Part shown: in pieces, positions 32,936-43,400 of the stretch
Layout: every line of letters starts with the position of its first letter
How positions within the stretch are numbered: the stretch's first letter is position 1
Origin: Rhipicephalus microplus
Taxonomy: Eukaryota; Arthropoda; Arachnida; Ixodida; Ixodidae
DNA: 64,000 nucleotides
Direction of reading: 5' to 3'
NCBI RefSeq assembly: GCF_043290135.1
Contig: NC_134700.1
Location: forward strand, 162,268,553-162,332,552
The notes under the pieces: model-generated
What the model was told of the DNA's origin: nothing
What the model saw: only the letters and a program-made list of their open reading frames with translations
The model's database searches: none
Translations under genes and position numbers: made by a program

Positions 32936-33823
32936 AAAGGGGGGGGAAAGAAGATCATCAGACGATCCACGACGCTGCTTACAGTCTGTCTCTGACGTAT
33001 GTATATACACGCTCTTGCATTTTTCTCGTAGTTTCTTGAAGTAACAGTGCCCGGAGCCTCACCGGCGCGTTTCCTCCAGCACATGGCGTTCGGCGCATTC
33101 TTTGACAAGCTTTGCAGTTTTCAAGCTGGAAAAGTAAGAAAGCTTTATTCTCTGTTGCTTTGAGTGAAAAAATCCTGCTAATAAAAAAATAAATGCAATA
33201 GTAATCCCTATTTTGATGCAATGCTTCGATCATATTTATTGTTATATTTATCCAATCATATGGCGGCAACCTTCCGGTGTCATTTACGCTCGCAGTAGCT
33301 TTGTCGAGCTCCTCTACGAGTTATGCAGTCGGAACCAATGTTTTCAAGCGTTAGAGGGTCCCTTCAAGGACGGAACAAAAAGGGAGACCTTAATGTTTCT
33401 TCCTTGATGGTATGCGTCCTTTCAGTAAGCATGTACCAACCAGAACAACAGAGAGTTTTATGAAAATAACCTTAACCTCATCCTAAGGAGGAGTTTATCT
33501 AGAAATATTTTCCTTTGATTTGCGTACAGTATACATTTAAAAAAAAGATTCGTTCTCGTTGCAATAAAGGCGCGAAGGTGGCTGCAGCAAATCACACCTG
33601 TATTGGTAAAAGTTCGGTGGGGGGATCTGGCCTCGTAACCTCGTAATTGCTATTTCTGTCCTTCTAGTGGAACACCATAGATGGCTCGAGGCATTCACAT
33701 ACCCTCGCGCCTTCTTGTACTACAACGTTTATTATTTGTATCATAAAACTTTATATTCGGATAGTTATGCGCTCCATTGCACGGACACACTCCGGATTTG
33801 AAGCTTTTGCTGATATGATGTGA
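32936..33823. other. No gene recognised
   Basis: No motif-bearing frame or matching repeat unit was recognised between the LINE 3' region and the start of the dispersed-repeat cluster. Confidence 0.35.
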
Positions 33824-34073
33824 GGCCCACTGGACTGCTTTCAGCTCTCCCATAGTAGAGTACCGAGTACTCTAAATTGTTAAACACTTTTTCTAAACAC
33901 AGTTGTGCTTCACTTTTTCAAATGTGAGGCCTACGGGACGGCTTTATGCTCTTTCATAGTAGAGTACAAAGTACTCAATACTCAAAATCGTTAGCAGCTC
34001 TTTTTAAACACACAAGCTGAATTCCATTCGAGGACGGAACGGCTTCATGCTCTCTCATAGTAGAATACGAAGT
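33824..34073 (+). repeat. Cluster of dispersed ~75-bp repeat units
   Basis: Three units at 33824-33901, 33929-34012 and 34025-34073 share the pattern of GGACGGCTTT, CTCTCCCATAGTAGAGTAC, AGTACTCTAAATTGTTA and ACACTTTTTCTAAACACA. The third is cut short where the following LINE begins. Confidence 0.7.
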
Positions 34074-35641
34074 GAATATTCGAGGCCACTCCATTCGTTG
34101 TGCAACAAGTGCCCGTTTCCTGGGCATTACCATCGACAACAAGCTATTATGGCGACGTGCGGTTGATGGTGTAGTCACTGCATCAGTGCAAAGGATGAAC
34201 GCTCTTCGTCGCATGGCAGGAGTCCGTTGGGGCAACAATCCTATTTCCATGCTTAAATGGAATGATACGCTTATAACAAGTCACATTCTTTATCAGCTGC
34301 CCCCGATATCACCATCCCCGAGCCAATTGAACGCCTAGAGGCAGTGCACAGAAAGGGTCTTCGCTTGGCGATGGAAGTCCCTCAGGCGGCTTCAAACACG
34401 AAGGTCACCAATGAAGCCGAGTCTATTCCGCTCCGCCTTTTGGCGTCTCAGGCCTTGTTGACGCAGCTGTCAAGACTGGGCGAGCCCTCCGCAGGCACGG
34501 CGCTTCTCCGGCGGCTAAGAGCAAGAACTGGCTCACATTTCAACGCGGCACTAAACTCATTTCAACATTTAGGCTTGAAACTGCCTAAACGGCGCCCTAT
34601 GGACCCGCCATGGTCTTTGTGGATGTTGCGTGTAACTTCAGCGTACCCAAGCTACCAGCGAAGCGCACCATACCAGCCGCGGAAGCAAAATTTCTTGCGC
34701 AGGACCACTTGAGCACCTTGTACGGCAGCCACCTACAAGTGTACACCGACGAATCAGTGCGCACACAAACGGATAGCTGCGCAGTGGCTTTCTGCATACC
34801 CTGCCTTCGTGTGTCATGGTCGGGCCGCCTGGATTGCATGGTTTCGTCCACAACGGTAGAAAGCGCTGCAATCACGGCGCCTTTGCGAAAATTGCGATCC
34901 TTTTCTGCACGAGATGTTGTAGTGCTGATGAACTCCAAATCGGCGCTACAAAGAGTCCATCGTGGCCTACCTCAAGAAAATTTCACCAGACAATCTCTGG
35001 CCCTAATTAAACACATAAATGGCAAGAGTTTTATTATAAAGTTCCAGGGGATCCCATCCCACGTTGGCATTGAAGGCAATGAAAAGGCTGATGCCCTTGC
35101 ATGCGAAGCACGTGCATCTGTTTCAAAAGTAATAACTCCCAAGACTTACCAGAACAACAAAGATGTGATACGCAATCATTTCAAGGCGATCTACAAGTTT
35201 CCACACCAAGCATGTGTATTTCATGGACTTTCTCGTCAACAAGCGACGCTGTTGTACCGTATAAGAACTAGCTCCGCATACACCCTGGCCTGGTCATTCA
35301 AGACTGAGAGATACGCTTCCCCGTTCTGTGCCTTCTGTGGTGACATCGGGGATATTGAACATTTGATTTGGCTTTGCCCACAGTTTAATATGCAAAGAGA
35401 AGCGATGATCCGCACCTTGCGAAAAGGCTGTCATAGGCACCGGACAGTTGATGACGCCATTTTTCATGAAGGACCCGCTGCAACTAGGAGGAACGTGCAA
35501 CGATTTTTTTTGGTCTTACTGCGAGACACTGGGATGTCTGACGCGTGGTGACAATTTCCAAATTCAGGAGATGCTCAGGCGGAAAAATTGCCAGCCATGC
35601 AGGCCAGGCTAACCCCGCCTGCTGCAACACCACCACCACCA
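34074..35641 (+). mobile_element. 5'-truncated I-type LINE (RT end, RNase H, finger)
   Basis: Coding pieces in three frames: RT thumb (34072-34338, ARFLGITIDNKLLWRRAVD), connection (34344-34600, VHRKGLRLAMEVPQA) and RNase H plus finger (34610-35551). The element ends in a GC-rich stretch and an ACC-triplet tail near 35625-35641. The 5' truncation point abuts the third dispersed repeat unit at about 34073. Confidence 0.75.
34610..35551 (+). CDS. RNase H and CCHC-finger end of an I-type LINE ORF2
   Basis: Frame of 313 codons, no native start (the domain is normally internal to ORF2). RNase H: LQVYTDESVRTQTD (first Asp), TTVESAAITAPLRKL (Glu), VVLMNSKSALQRV (the expected TDSK Asp is Asn), FQGIPSHVGIEGNEKADALA (final Asp). 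The C-terminus has CAFCGDIGDIEHLIWLCPQF, a CX2CX7HX4C finger, and ends LLRDTGMSDAW. Function in the family: degradation of template RNA. The Asp-to-Asn change suggests loss of activity. Upstream RT sequence is in other frames, so the parent ORF is broken. Confidence 0.8.
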   Translation: MVFVDVACNFSVPKLPAKRTIPAAEAKFLAQDHLSTLYGSHLQVYTDESVRTQTDSCAVAFCIPCLRVSWSGRLDCMVSSTTVESAAITAPLRKLRSFSARDVVVLMNSKSALQRVHRGLPQENFTRQSLALIKHINGKSFIIKFQGIPSHVGIEGNEKADALACEARASVSKVITPKTYQNNKDVIRNHFKAIYKFPHQACVFHGLSRQQATLLYRIRTSSAYTLAWSFKTERYASPFCAFCGDIGDIEHLIWLCPQFNMQREAMIRTLRKGCHRHRTVDDAIFHEGPAATRRNVQRFFLVLLRDTGMSDAW

Positions 35642-35834
35642 TAACTACATTTAGGTGCAAAGCTTTTTAAGGCGTGGGCTTAGCGTCCCATCGTAATCGT
35701 ATGTTGCCACCTCTCGGCAGTTCTTGAACCGGTCATAGAGGGCGGTAATTGTATATATAACGAAATGCATACAAGCTAAGAAATGCAAATGGTACGATTC
35801 CGGAGGACATTACTTGTAGTATGATAATAAAAAT

Positions 35835-36042
35835 CAAAGCATATCTATGGAGTGATTGATGATGAGTGGGCGAAGCATCCGTCAGTCCACCCGCGCTTCC
35901 GTCAGTCCGTTCCTTTTCGCTTCCGTTAATCCTCTCGTACATCCATCCATTCAACCGTCCCTGCGTTCGTCCATGCGTCTATCTCTCCGTGCGTCCATCC
36001 GCTTCGCCCACTCATCATCATTCACCTCGTGGACATACTGTG
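35835..36042. mobile_element. 208-bp inverted-repeat element with a simple-repeat core
   Basis: The 42-bp ends (35835-35876 and 36001-36042) are inverted copies at 34 of 42 positions; the inner 18-20 bases, TGATGATGAGTGGGCGAAGC, are identical. Between them lies only a degenerate CGTC/CATC-rich core of 124 bp. Part of the same terminal sequence recurs at 13896-13940 and 58658-58700. No coding capacity, so if mobile it is non-autonomous. Confidence 0.7.
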
Positions 36043-36049
36043 TTTTTTA

Positions 36050-36870
36050 GATGCGGAGCATCTAATACTTGAGGCTTGTAGTGCGGCGCCGTCCGCAAGC
36101 TTCCTCCTCCTTCTTCCACCATCTGTGCATCCCTTCCTCCTCTACACACCGCGCGCGCTTCACTCCTCCACCATCCGTGCACCCTTCCTCCTCTACACAC
36201 CGCGTGCGCTTCTCCTCTTCACGAACATTCGCTAGCTGTATAATGTAGCGCGCATGCGCCGTCACGCTTCGAGAACATCAGCAGCTGACGCGCGCGCATG
36301 CGCCGTCGCGCTTCGAGAACATCGGCAGCTGACGCGCGTGCATGCGCCGTTGCGCTTCTCCCCCTTCTCACACATTCGACAGCTGACGCGCGCATGCACC
36401 GTCACCCACCATCTGTGCCGCGGGCGCTTCTCCCCTTCGAGAACATTCTACAATTCTCCTGATTCTCCAGTGGACGCGCATGCGCCGTCGCGCTTCGAGA
36501 ACATTCAACAGCTGACATTGCATGCGCCGTCGTGCTGTATATACACTCAAGGTCGGCGCTCGCTCGCTCAGTTGCCGCTCGTCGGTTGGTTTGTACGGCG
36601 CGTTGACGTCCAAGGTCGCGGTGAAATAAATTCCAACGAATCCACAAACACAATGATCGACGTCCCTTCGACCAGCGCCGCCCTTTCGCATACGTGTGTA
36701 CGTGTTCACTCATTTAACACCCCCTCCTACAACCACGTTAACCAATTCAGCCATCGACCCAAGTAAGTCGCAATTTAACACCCCATTTCACAACCACGTT
36801 AACCAATTTAGCCATCGACCCAAGTAAGTCGCACTTTAACACCCCGTTAACCAATTATATGCTCCGCATC
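36050..36870. repeat. Composite repeat bounded by a 12-bp inverted repeat
   Basis: GATGCGGAGCAT (36050-36061) and ATGCTCCGCATC (36859-36870) are perfect inverted copies. Inside are about six ~44-bp units with GCGCATGCGCCGTCGCGCTT and CGAGAACATC..CAGCTGAC (36244-36540), then a TATATA box (about 36537) followed 30 bases later by CTCAGTT. Next come two and a third ~61-bp units containing ACCACGTTAACCAATT and CCCAAGTAAGTCGCA (36713-36855). The last motif looks like a splice donor in each copy. Confidence 0.6.
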
Positions 36871-36989
36871 CTCCTCAGTGTTCCCCCGAGGGAAGCTGCG
36901 GGCAATTTTTTTTCTAAGCACACAGTTCAACAATGCAATTCGTTTCATTACAGCCTCAAAACCTGTAAACAATCTACACTAAATTCATC

Positions 36990-37545
36990 GGGACGGCTCA
37001 CTGCCCTCCCATAGTTAAGTGCTAATTACTCTAAATTGTTAAAATCTTTTTCTTGACGCACAGTGATAAATTAGGTTTTAATGCTCATTTGTAAGATGTA
37101 TACACTGTCTTTACGTGTTTTCGATGTTTCGTTTGTGTATGTACAAGTTAAGTGCACAATGAAACTTCGCTTTTTCAAACTTATCAATTGCACTGTTTTG
37201 GTGAAAGTGTCCCACTGGACGGCTTTCAGCTCTTTCATAGTATAGTACAAAGTACTCCAAATTGTTAAGCCATTTTCGAAACACTTGTCCCGTGGGTCTC
37301 AAGCATGTAATTGCCCTCGTTATTGCACCGGGATTGCTCACAGCTCTCCCATAGTTGAGTACACAGTACTCCAGATCATTAAACACTTTTTCTAAATACA
37401 CATTCGGTCACGCCGCGTCGACAAAAGTCACGCTGTGAACGATTTCACGCACAACCAACGGCTGCTTGTCGGGAAAAGACCAGGCATCACGGATTCATGG
37501 ACTCCCACAGTAAAGTACCAAGTACCCTAAATCTTTAACAACTTT
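36990..37545 (+). repeat. Second cluster of the dispersed ~75-bp repeat
   Basis: Four units near 36990-37065, 37209-37285, 37327-37402 and 37485-37545 share the GGACGGCT...CTCTCCCATAGT...GTACTC...TTAAACACTTTTTCTAAA pattern of 33824-34073, with different intervening sequence. Confidence 0.65.
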
Positions 37546-37587
37546 TGAATGCGAAGCATTTCTTAGCGAGCTTCGGTGACTTTGAGC

Positions 37588-37588
37588 G

Positions 37589-37662
<74 letters not shown>

Positions 37663-37663
37663 G
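37588..37663. repeat. TATC microsatellite
   Basis: About 18 consecutive TATC units. Confidence 0.97.
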
Positions 37664-37689
37664 CCGCCTACGACTTCTAGCTCTCCTGG

Positions 37690-39309
37690 CCCTTTCGATA
37701 ATGGTACCGATACCAAAGTTGGTATGGCATAACATGACTGTATGAAAACACATTTGAATAGTCATGACATAAAAATCATGACATTTGAGTCATGAACTTC
37801 ATGATTTACATTTCATGATCCTGCAGCTCTTACGGTGGTTTCGTTCACATGGCATGTTGCAAAACTGGTATGGTATGGCATGATTGTATTGCGAACACAA
37901 GCGAAAGACCGTAACATGAAAATCATGGCATGCGTGTCATTTAACAACATGACTACATGCCATGCTCATGATGCGCTAGCGGCCGTTTCGCTAGCGTCAC
38001 ACATACCAAATTTGGTATTACAGTACGTGAATGGATGACGAAGGTATGTGACTGGTGTGAACATAATAATCATGAGATGCATGTCATGTAACAACTTGAC
38101 TGCATGCTACGCTCGTGATGCGCTCGCGGCCGTTTCACTAGCTTCACATGTACCAAACTCGGTATTACACGACGCGAATGGACGACATAGGTAAAGGACA
38201 CATCGAAACATGATAATCACGACATGCTTGTCATGTAACAACATGGCTACATGCCACATTGATGATGCACTCGCGGTCGTTTCGCTAGCTTCACATATAC
38301 CAAAGTTTTTATAACGGGACGCCAATGAATTACGAAGGTATGTGACTGCTGCAAACATGATAATCAGGAGATGCGTGTCATGTAACAACTTGACTCCATG
38401 CCACACTCAAAGCACCAGTACACTTCGACGTGACCTGGCGTGTGTGCGCTTCCGCGTTCTTTCCGTCACGTCACGCCAGCGATGCCACGCCAGGCGCCGA
38501 TCTTTTACTTCCAGGCAAGTGCAACGCTGCGTTGCTTTGACGCGTGCGTGTTTGAGCACGCCCGGAGTCCCTCCATCACGAAGAAAGGCAGACGCAAGGC
38601 TGTCTGGGTAGAGCTGGGTAACGTCTTGGGCGCGAAATGCACCAAGTTGCGTTTCGCGCTGGTTCTTGCTTGGTTGCACCGACGGACGCTGGTCACGCCT
38701 GGCGCCCGTTTTGCTTGCTCAGCGTCGCTGCGCCCAGCTTGCGCAGCGACGCTGGGCGCAGGTCGTTAGGTCGGAGTGCTTTGGGTACTTAGTGATGCGC
38801 TCTCGGCTGTTTCGCTAGCTCCAAATATACCAAATTCGGTGTTACGTGACGTCAATGGATGACAAAATATGGCACGGGTGCAAGCATGATAATCATACAG
38901 GCGTTCCATGTGAGAACATGACAACCTACCACGCTCATGATGCTCTCGCGACTATTTTACTAGCTCCACATAAACCAAATTTGATGTCACGTGACTTGAA
39001 CTGACGATGGAGGTAAATGACACGTTCAAACGCGATAATTTCATATAAAACGCGATGCGTGTCAAGTAAAACATGACTACATGCTAGGATCATAGCGTGC
39101 TAGCGGCCGTTTCACTAGCTACACATACACCAAATTTGCTATTACGTGACGTGAATGAACGAAGAATGTAAACGACAGGTGCAAACATGATAATCTTGAT
39201 ATACGTGTCATGTAAAACATGACTATATGCTACGATCATAGGGCACTCACGGTTATTATGCTAGCTCCACATATACCAAATTTAGTATCAAGTGTTGTGA
39301 AGAGATGAC
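37690..39309. repeat. 147-bp satellite array
   Basis: A landmark, CTAGCTTCACATATACCAAA and variants, recurs near 37987, 38134, 38281, 38810, 38957, 39110 and 39258, with earlier diverged units near 37698 and 37837. Spacings are 147, 147, 529, 147, 153 and 148. The 529 equals one unit plus a 382-384-bp insertion (38409-38792). The array is cut at 39309 by the LTR element, whose far flank (45673 onward) keeps weak similarity. Confidence 0.8.
38409..38792. mobile_element. ~384-bp insertion in the satellite, possible MITE
   Basis: It exactly interrupts a satellite unit between CCACACTCA and TGATGCGCTC. Its ends hold CAAAGCAC (38408-38415) and GTGCTTTG (38776-38783) in inverted orientation. It is GC-rich and contains a perfect 14-bp-arm hairpin (38720-38733 with 38741-38754, arms CAGCGTCGCTGCGC). 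No transposase frame. Terminal symmetry is short, so the class is uncertain. Confidence 0.5.
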
Positions 39310-40132
39310 TGTGATGTTATTGGGGCAGGACCGCTCCAGAAAGAATCAGACAGCACGCCAGTGCACAAACACACGTCCAACTTCTCTTGTACCCTTCACA
39401 CATGGACAACCCACACATTACGAAGTTCCTAACAAAAAACACGCGGCTAAACTAAATGAATAAGTAGAACGTTCGGCCTACAGTTCAGGTCGTCGGGGTA
39501 GTAGCCTGGGCCGTCGTTGATGCCCCGTCGGCACCATTCAGTGGCGAAGTCGACGTTGTGCGGCGTCGTCACCTGCAGTGACGAAGTCGGGAGACGCAGG
39601 GTCGCCGCGTCGAACTCCAGTGGCTCAGCGCCACTGTCGACGAACTGGAGCCGACGACACACGTGTTCCGGCGGCAGGGAGTTGTGCCCTTGAGCACCTG
39701 CAGTCCGCCTCGGAAACCCACGCCAGCCCTCCTGGAACAGCGGCGCAAGGGCAGGTTCAGGCACCCGGCGCCAGCTCTCCACGACCAGCGGGACAAGGAC
39801 AGGTTCAGGAACCTGGCGCCAGCTCTCCTAGACCGGTCGTCTAGCGGAGGCTGAGCTGTCCACTCGGCTGGTACGAGTGTCGCGACGTGGCCTGGGTCGT
39901 ACCTATGGGCCAGACGCCCAACGGGGTAGTCCTGCCTCGAACGACGTACCTCGCGCACTGCCGAAGGCACGGGTCACGCACCCTCGAGCCCGCGCCTCAC
40001 GAGCTGTCGTCTTCCTCGTAGGCACCGCACGGCACATACACGCACACATCACATCCTCTTCGCCACCGCACGGCACACTATTGTCGTTTTTTTTAGTTTC
40101 TGTTTCGCGTCCGCGCAGCACATATTATGACA
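39310..40132 (-). repeat. 3' LTR of the Gmr1-like element
   Basis: 823 bp, on the minus strand TGTCATAATATG...AACATCACA. It contains a tandem 48-bp duplication (units starting at 39746 and 39794, each with CAGGTTCAGG and GGCGCCAGCTCTCC) that is also present in the other LTR. Frames inside it are not genes. Confidence 0.95.
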
Positions 40133-40146
40133 TCACCCCCTTTTCC
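40133..40146 (-). promoter_or_regulatory. Polypurine tract
   Basis: On the minus strand GGAAAAGGGGGTGA lies immediately upstream of the 3' LTR, the normal site of plus-strand primer formation. Confidence 0.8.
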
Positions 40147-40411
40147 GAGAAAGTTGTTTGCAACTATTCTACTACAAGGGCGCGGGGCGAACGAATGGTC
40201 ACTGCACTGCACGGTCACGGCACGGTCCCTGCACTGCACTGCATTGCCTTAGGGGTCGCATGTACATAGTAGCAGAATGTTCACAGAAGGCTGCTTACAG
40301 TTCGGTTGGAAAACTACCGTACAAGTAGGGTTGCGATGTCGCAACTAGGAGTCAACTATTCACGACTGAGGGCTAGTAGTATTAAGAACCACGTTGCTAC
40401 CTGAAGGGCTG

Positions 40412-43400
40412 TTATGCGCGACTCAAGTAGTCGGCTCCAACATTGTCACAACCTTTGATGTAATGAACTGTGAATGAGTACTCCTGCATAAGGAGACTCC
40501 ACCTCAACACTCTGTTGTTCACGTGTTTGGCGGAATTTAAATACTGTAATGGTTGGTGGTCTGACTGAATGACAAAAGGTTTGCCATAGAGGTAAATATG
40601 AAATTTTTGCACTGCCCAAACAAGTGCAAGGCATTCCCGTTCTATTGTTGAATAGTGGGTTTCTCGGGGCAATAAATTACGACTTGCGTAAGCAACTGGA
40701 TGCAGCACCTGGCCCTTTCCCATCTGGAGCAATACTGCGCCCAGGCTTGTATTGGAGGCATCCGTACGAAGAACGAACTCCTTCGAGAGGTCGGGAGCAA
40801 GGAGGATGGGAGCATCACCGAGCTTCTTCTTGAGGGCCGTAAATGCTTCCTCTTGATGTGCGCCCCATGAAACAGTGTGGCTTTGTCCCTTTCTTGTAAG
40901 GTCCGTCAGCGGCTTGGTCAGTTCGGCGTAGTTAGGTATAAACTTCCTGTAATAGCCGGTCAAGCCAAGAAACGACTGCACTGCTTTCTTGGTTGTAGGT
41001 CGTTTTGCGGCAAGAATCTTGTCCAGCGTTTTGAGAAGCGGTTCAACTGTAGTCTCCCCGATTCGATGTCCCAAGAAGGATATGCTTCGCTCTCCTATCT
41101 CACATTTACTTGGTTTTATGGTGAGGTGAGCTTGGTTAATTCGTTCAAAAACTTGTCTGAGGGTGTCGATGTGCTCTTGCCAAGTATCGGTCGCAATGAT
41201 GACATCGTCGAAATAATGGTGAACGTTGTCGACACCACCCAGTACTGATCTCATAAGGCGCGCGAATACTGCTGGCGCCGTTTTAATGCCAAAAAGCATG
41301 TAGAGGAAGTGATAGAGCCCAGACATGCTGGAGAAAGCAGTTTTTTCACGACTGTTTGGATCCATCGGTACTTGCCAGTATCCTTTCGTGAAATCAAATT
41401 TGGAGAAAAACTGCTTTTGTCCAACAAGTGCAAGAACTACATCGATGCGTGGTATTGGCTCGCAGTCGGGGACCATAATCTTGTTCAATTCTCTGAAGTC
41501 TATGCACAACCTAATCGTGTTGTCCGGTTTCTTCACCACGACAATGGGAGCGTGGTACGGCGACTGAGACCGCTCAATAATACCGAGTTTCAGCATCTCT
41601 TGCACTTCCTTTTCTACTCTTTCTTGCAAGGCAAGGGGGATGGAGTACTGCGGAACATGCACAGGCTTATTGGAGGTCAGACGTAGCGAACACTCCACGA
41701 GTGCTGTTTTCCCTGGTAAGTCAGAAAAAATGTCCGCATACTCTTGAAAAAGTGCTTGCACATTCTGAACTTGTTCAGCAGTGAGGTGTGGTGATAGCTT
41801 GACATCCGTGCTGAACTGCGTGCGATACAAGCTCAATATGGGCATTTGTTTGACTTCGTCTTCTTCTTCGGGGAGATTTTCGTGGAGCTCTGCAACAACT
41901 GACACCTGTTGTGGTTCCGTCACTTCGCGCTCTTCGTATTTTTTGAGCATGTTGATATGAAAAATCTTGTTTTTCCCAAACACATCGATGACGTAGTCGA
42001 CATCATTTTTCCGTTCGATGACTTGGAACGGCCCTTTCCACTGCATTAACAGCTTGTTGGAGTCAGTCGGGAGCAGAATTAAAACCTTGTTGCCTGGGCA
42101 TAATTTTCTAGGGCGACTTTTCCTGTCATAATAGGTTTTCTGCTTCACACGAGCCTTCTCCAGCTGTTCATGGGCTATCTTGCAAGTCTCCTCTAGGCGA
42201 TTACGCAAATCAAAGACGTAGGTGTAAGTCGTCCGCGTTTCTGCGTCTAGCCCCTCATTTGTCCACAGTTCTCTCAGCACGGTTAGCGGTCCTCGGACGT
42301 GGCGGCCGTAAATGAGCTGAAACGGAGAGAACCCGAGGCTTGTCTGTGGAACTTCCCTATATGCAAAGAGTAGCGGAGCTAGGTACCTGTCCCAAGATCG
42401 AGGTCTCTCTTGGCACATTCTCTTTAGCATTGTCTTCAGGGTGCCATTAAATTTCTCCACGAGACCGTTCGCCATCGCATGATATGGGGTTGTCTTTAGC
42501 ATCTTCACGGAGAGAAGCCTGCTAACCTCGTTCATTAATTCTGAGGTAAAACTTGCCCCTTGGTCGGTGACGATTTCCTTTGGCAAGCCGATGCGGGAAA
42601 AAATCTCGATGAGTGCTTCCGCAATGTGAACTGCATCGATTGCGGGCAATGCTACAGCGTCAGGGTAGCGAGTCGCAAAATCGATAAGTGTCAGAACATA
42701 TCGGTTCCCACGGTCCGATCTTGGTGAAAATGGGCCGATTAAATCAACCGCGACCCTTTCAAAAGGTGTCCGGATAAGAGGCATGTTGCCTAGTGGTGCG
42801 ACTCCAACTTTTCCTTTAGGGGTAGTTCTCTGGCACTTGTCGCAAGACTTGACAAAGCGCTTTACGTCTCCGTTCAGGTCAGGCCAATAAAATTCTTCTA
42901 GGACACGATCAGTATTTCTTTGGATGCCTTGGTGTCCCGCCATGATACTGCCATGAGCAATGTCCAGTATGCCTACCCGGAACGCTTTCGGAGTGACCAG
43001 CTGTTTAAACGTCCTGCCAGTGGCAAGGCGGTAGCGTCGATAAAGCAATCCTTTATCTTCGATGAAATCGTAACAGTGGCCCTTTCCCGATTTGAACTCT
43101 TTATTCACTTTAGCAAAGACAGCTTTGAGTGTCGGGTCATTTCGCTGTTCCTCGACGAGTTGGGCTCTGGTAACGTCAGGTAAGAGCGTTGTTGACACGT
43201 ACAAAGGCCTGATATTTTCTTGACCTTGTTGATTGGCTTTGGTTTTTGCCACGCTTGAAGAAGCAGATCTTGAGGTGACAGGTGACTTGGTCGGGTGTGC
43301 TTGCGCAGGTAACTCATCCACCTGGGTATGAGTCGCCTGCTTCCAGTCAGAATCTGGATCGTATGGTCCTCTGACGTCTGGAAGATTTCCCAGCACAAGG

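Noticed and set aside
39447..40269. Several 60-130 codon frames in 39447-40269, repeated at 44981-45658
   Set aside because: They lie inside the two LTRs, are duplicated because the LTRs are, and have no motif.
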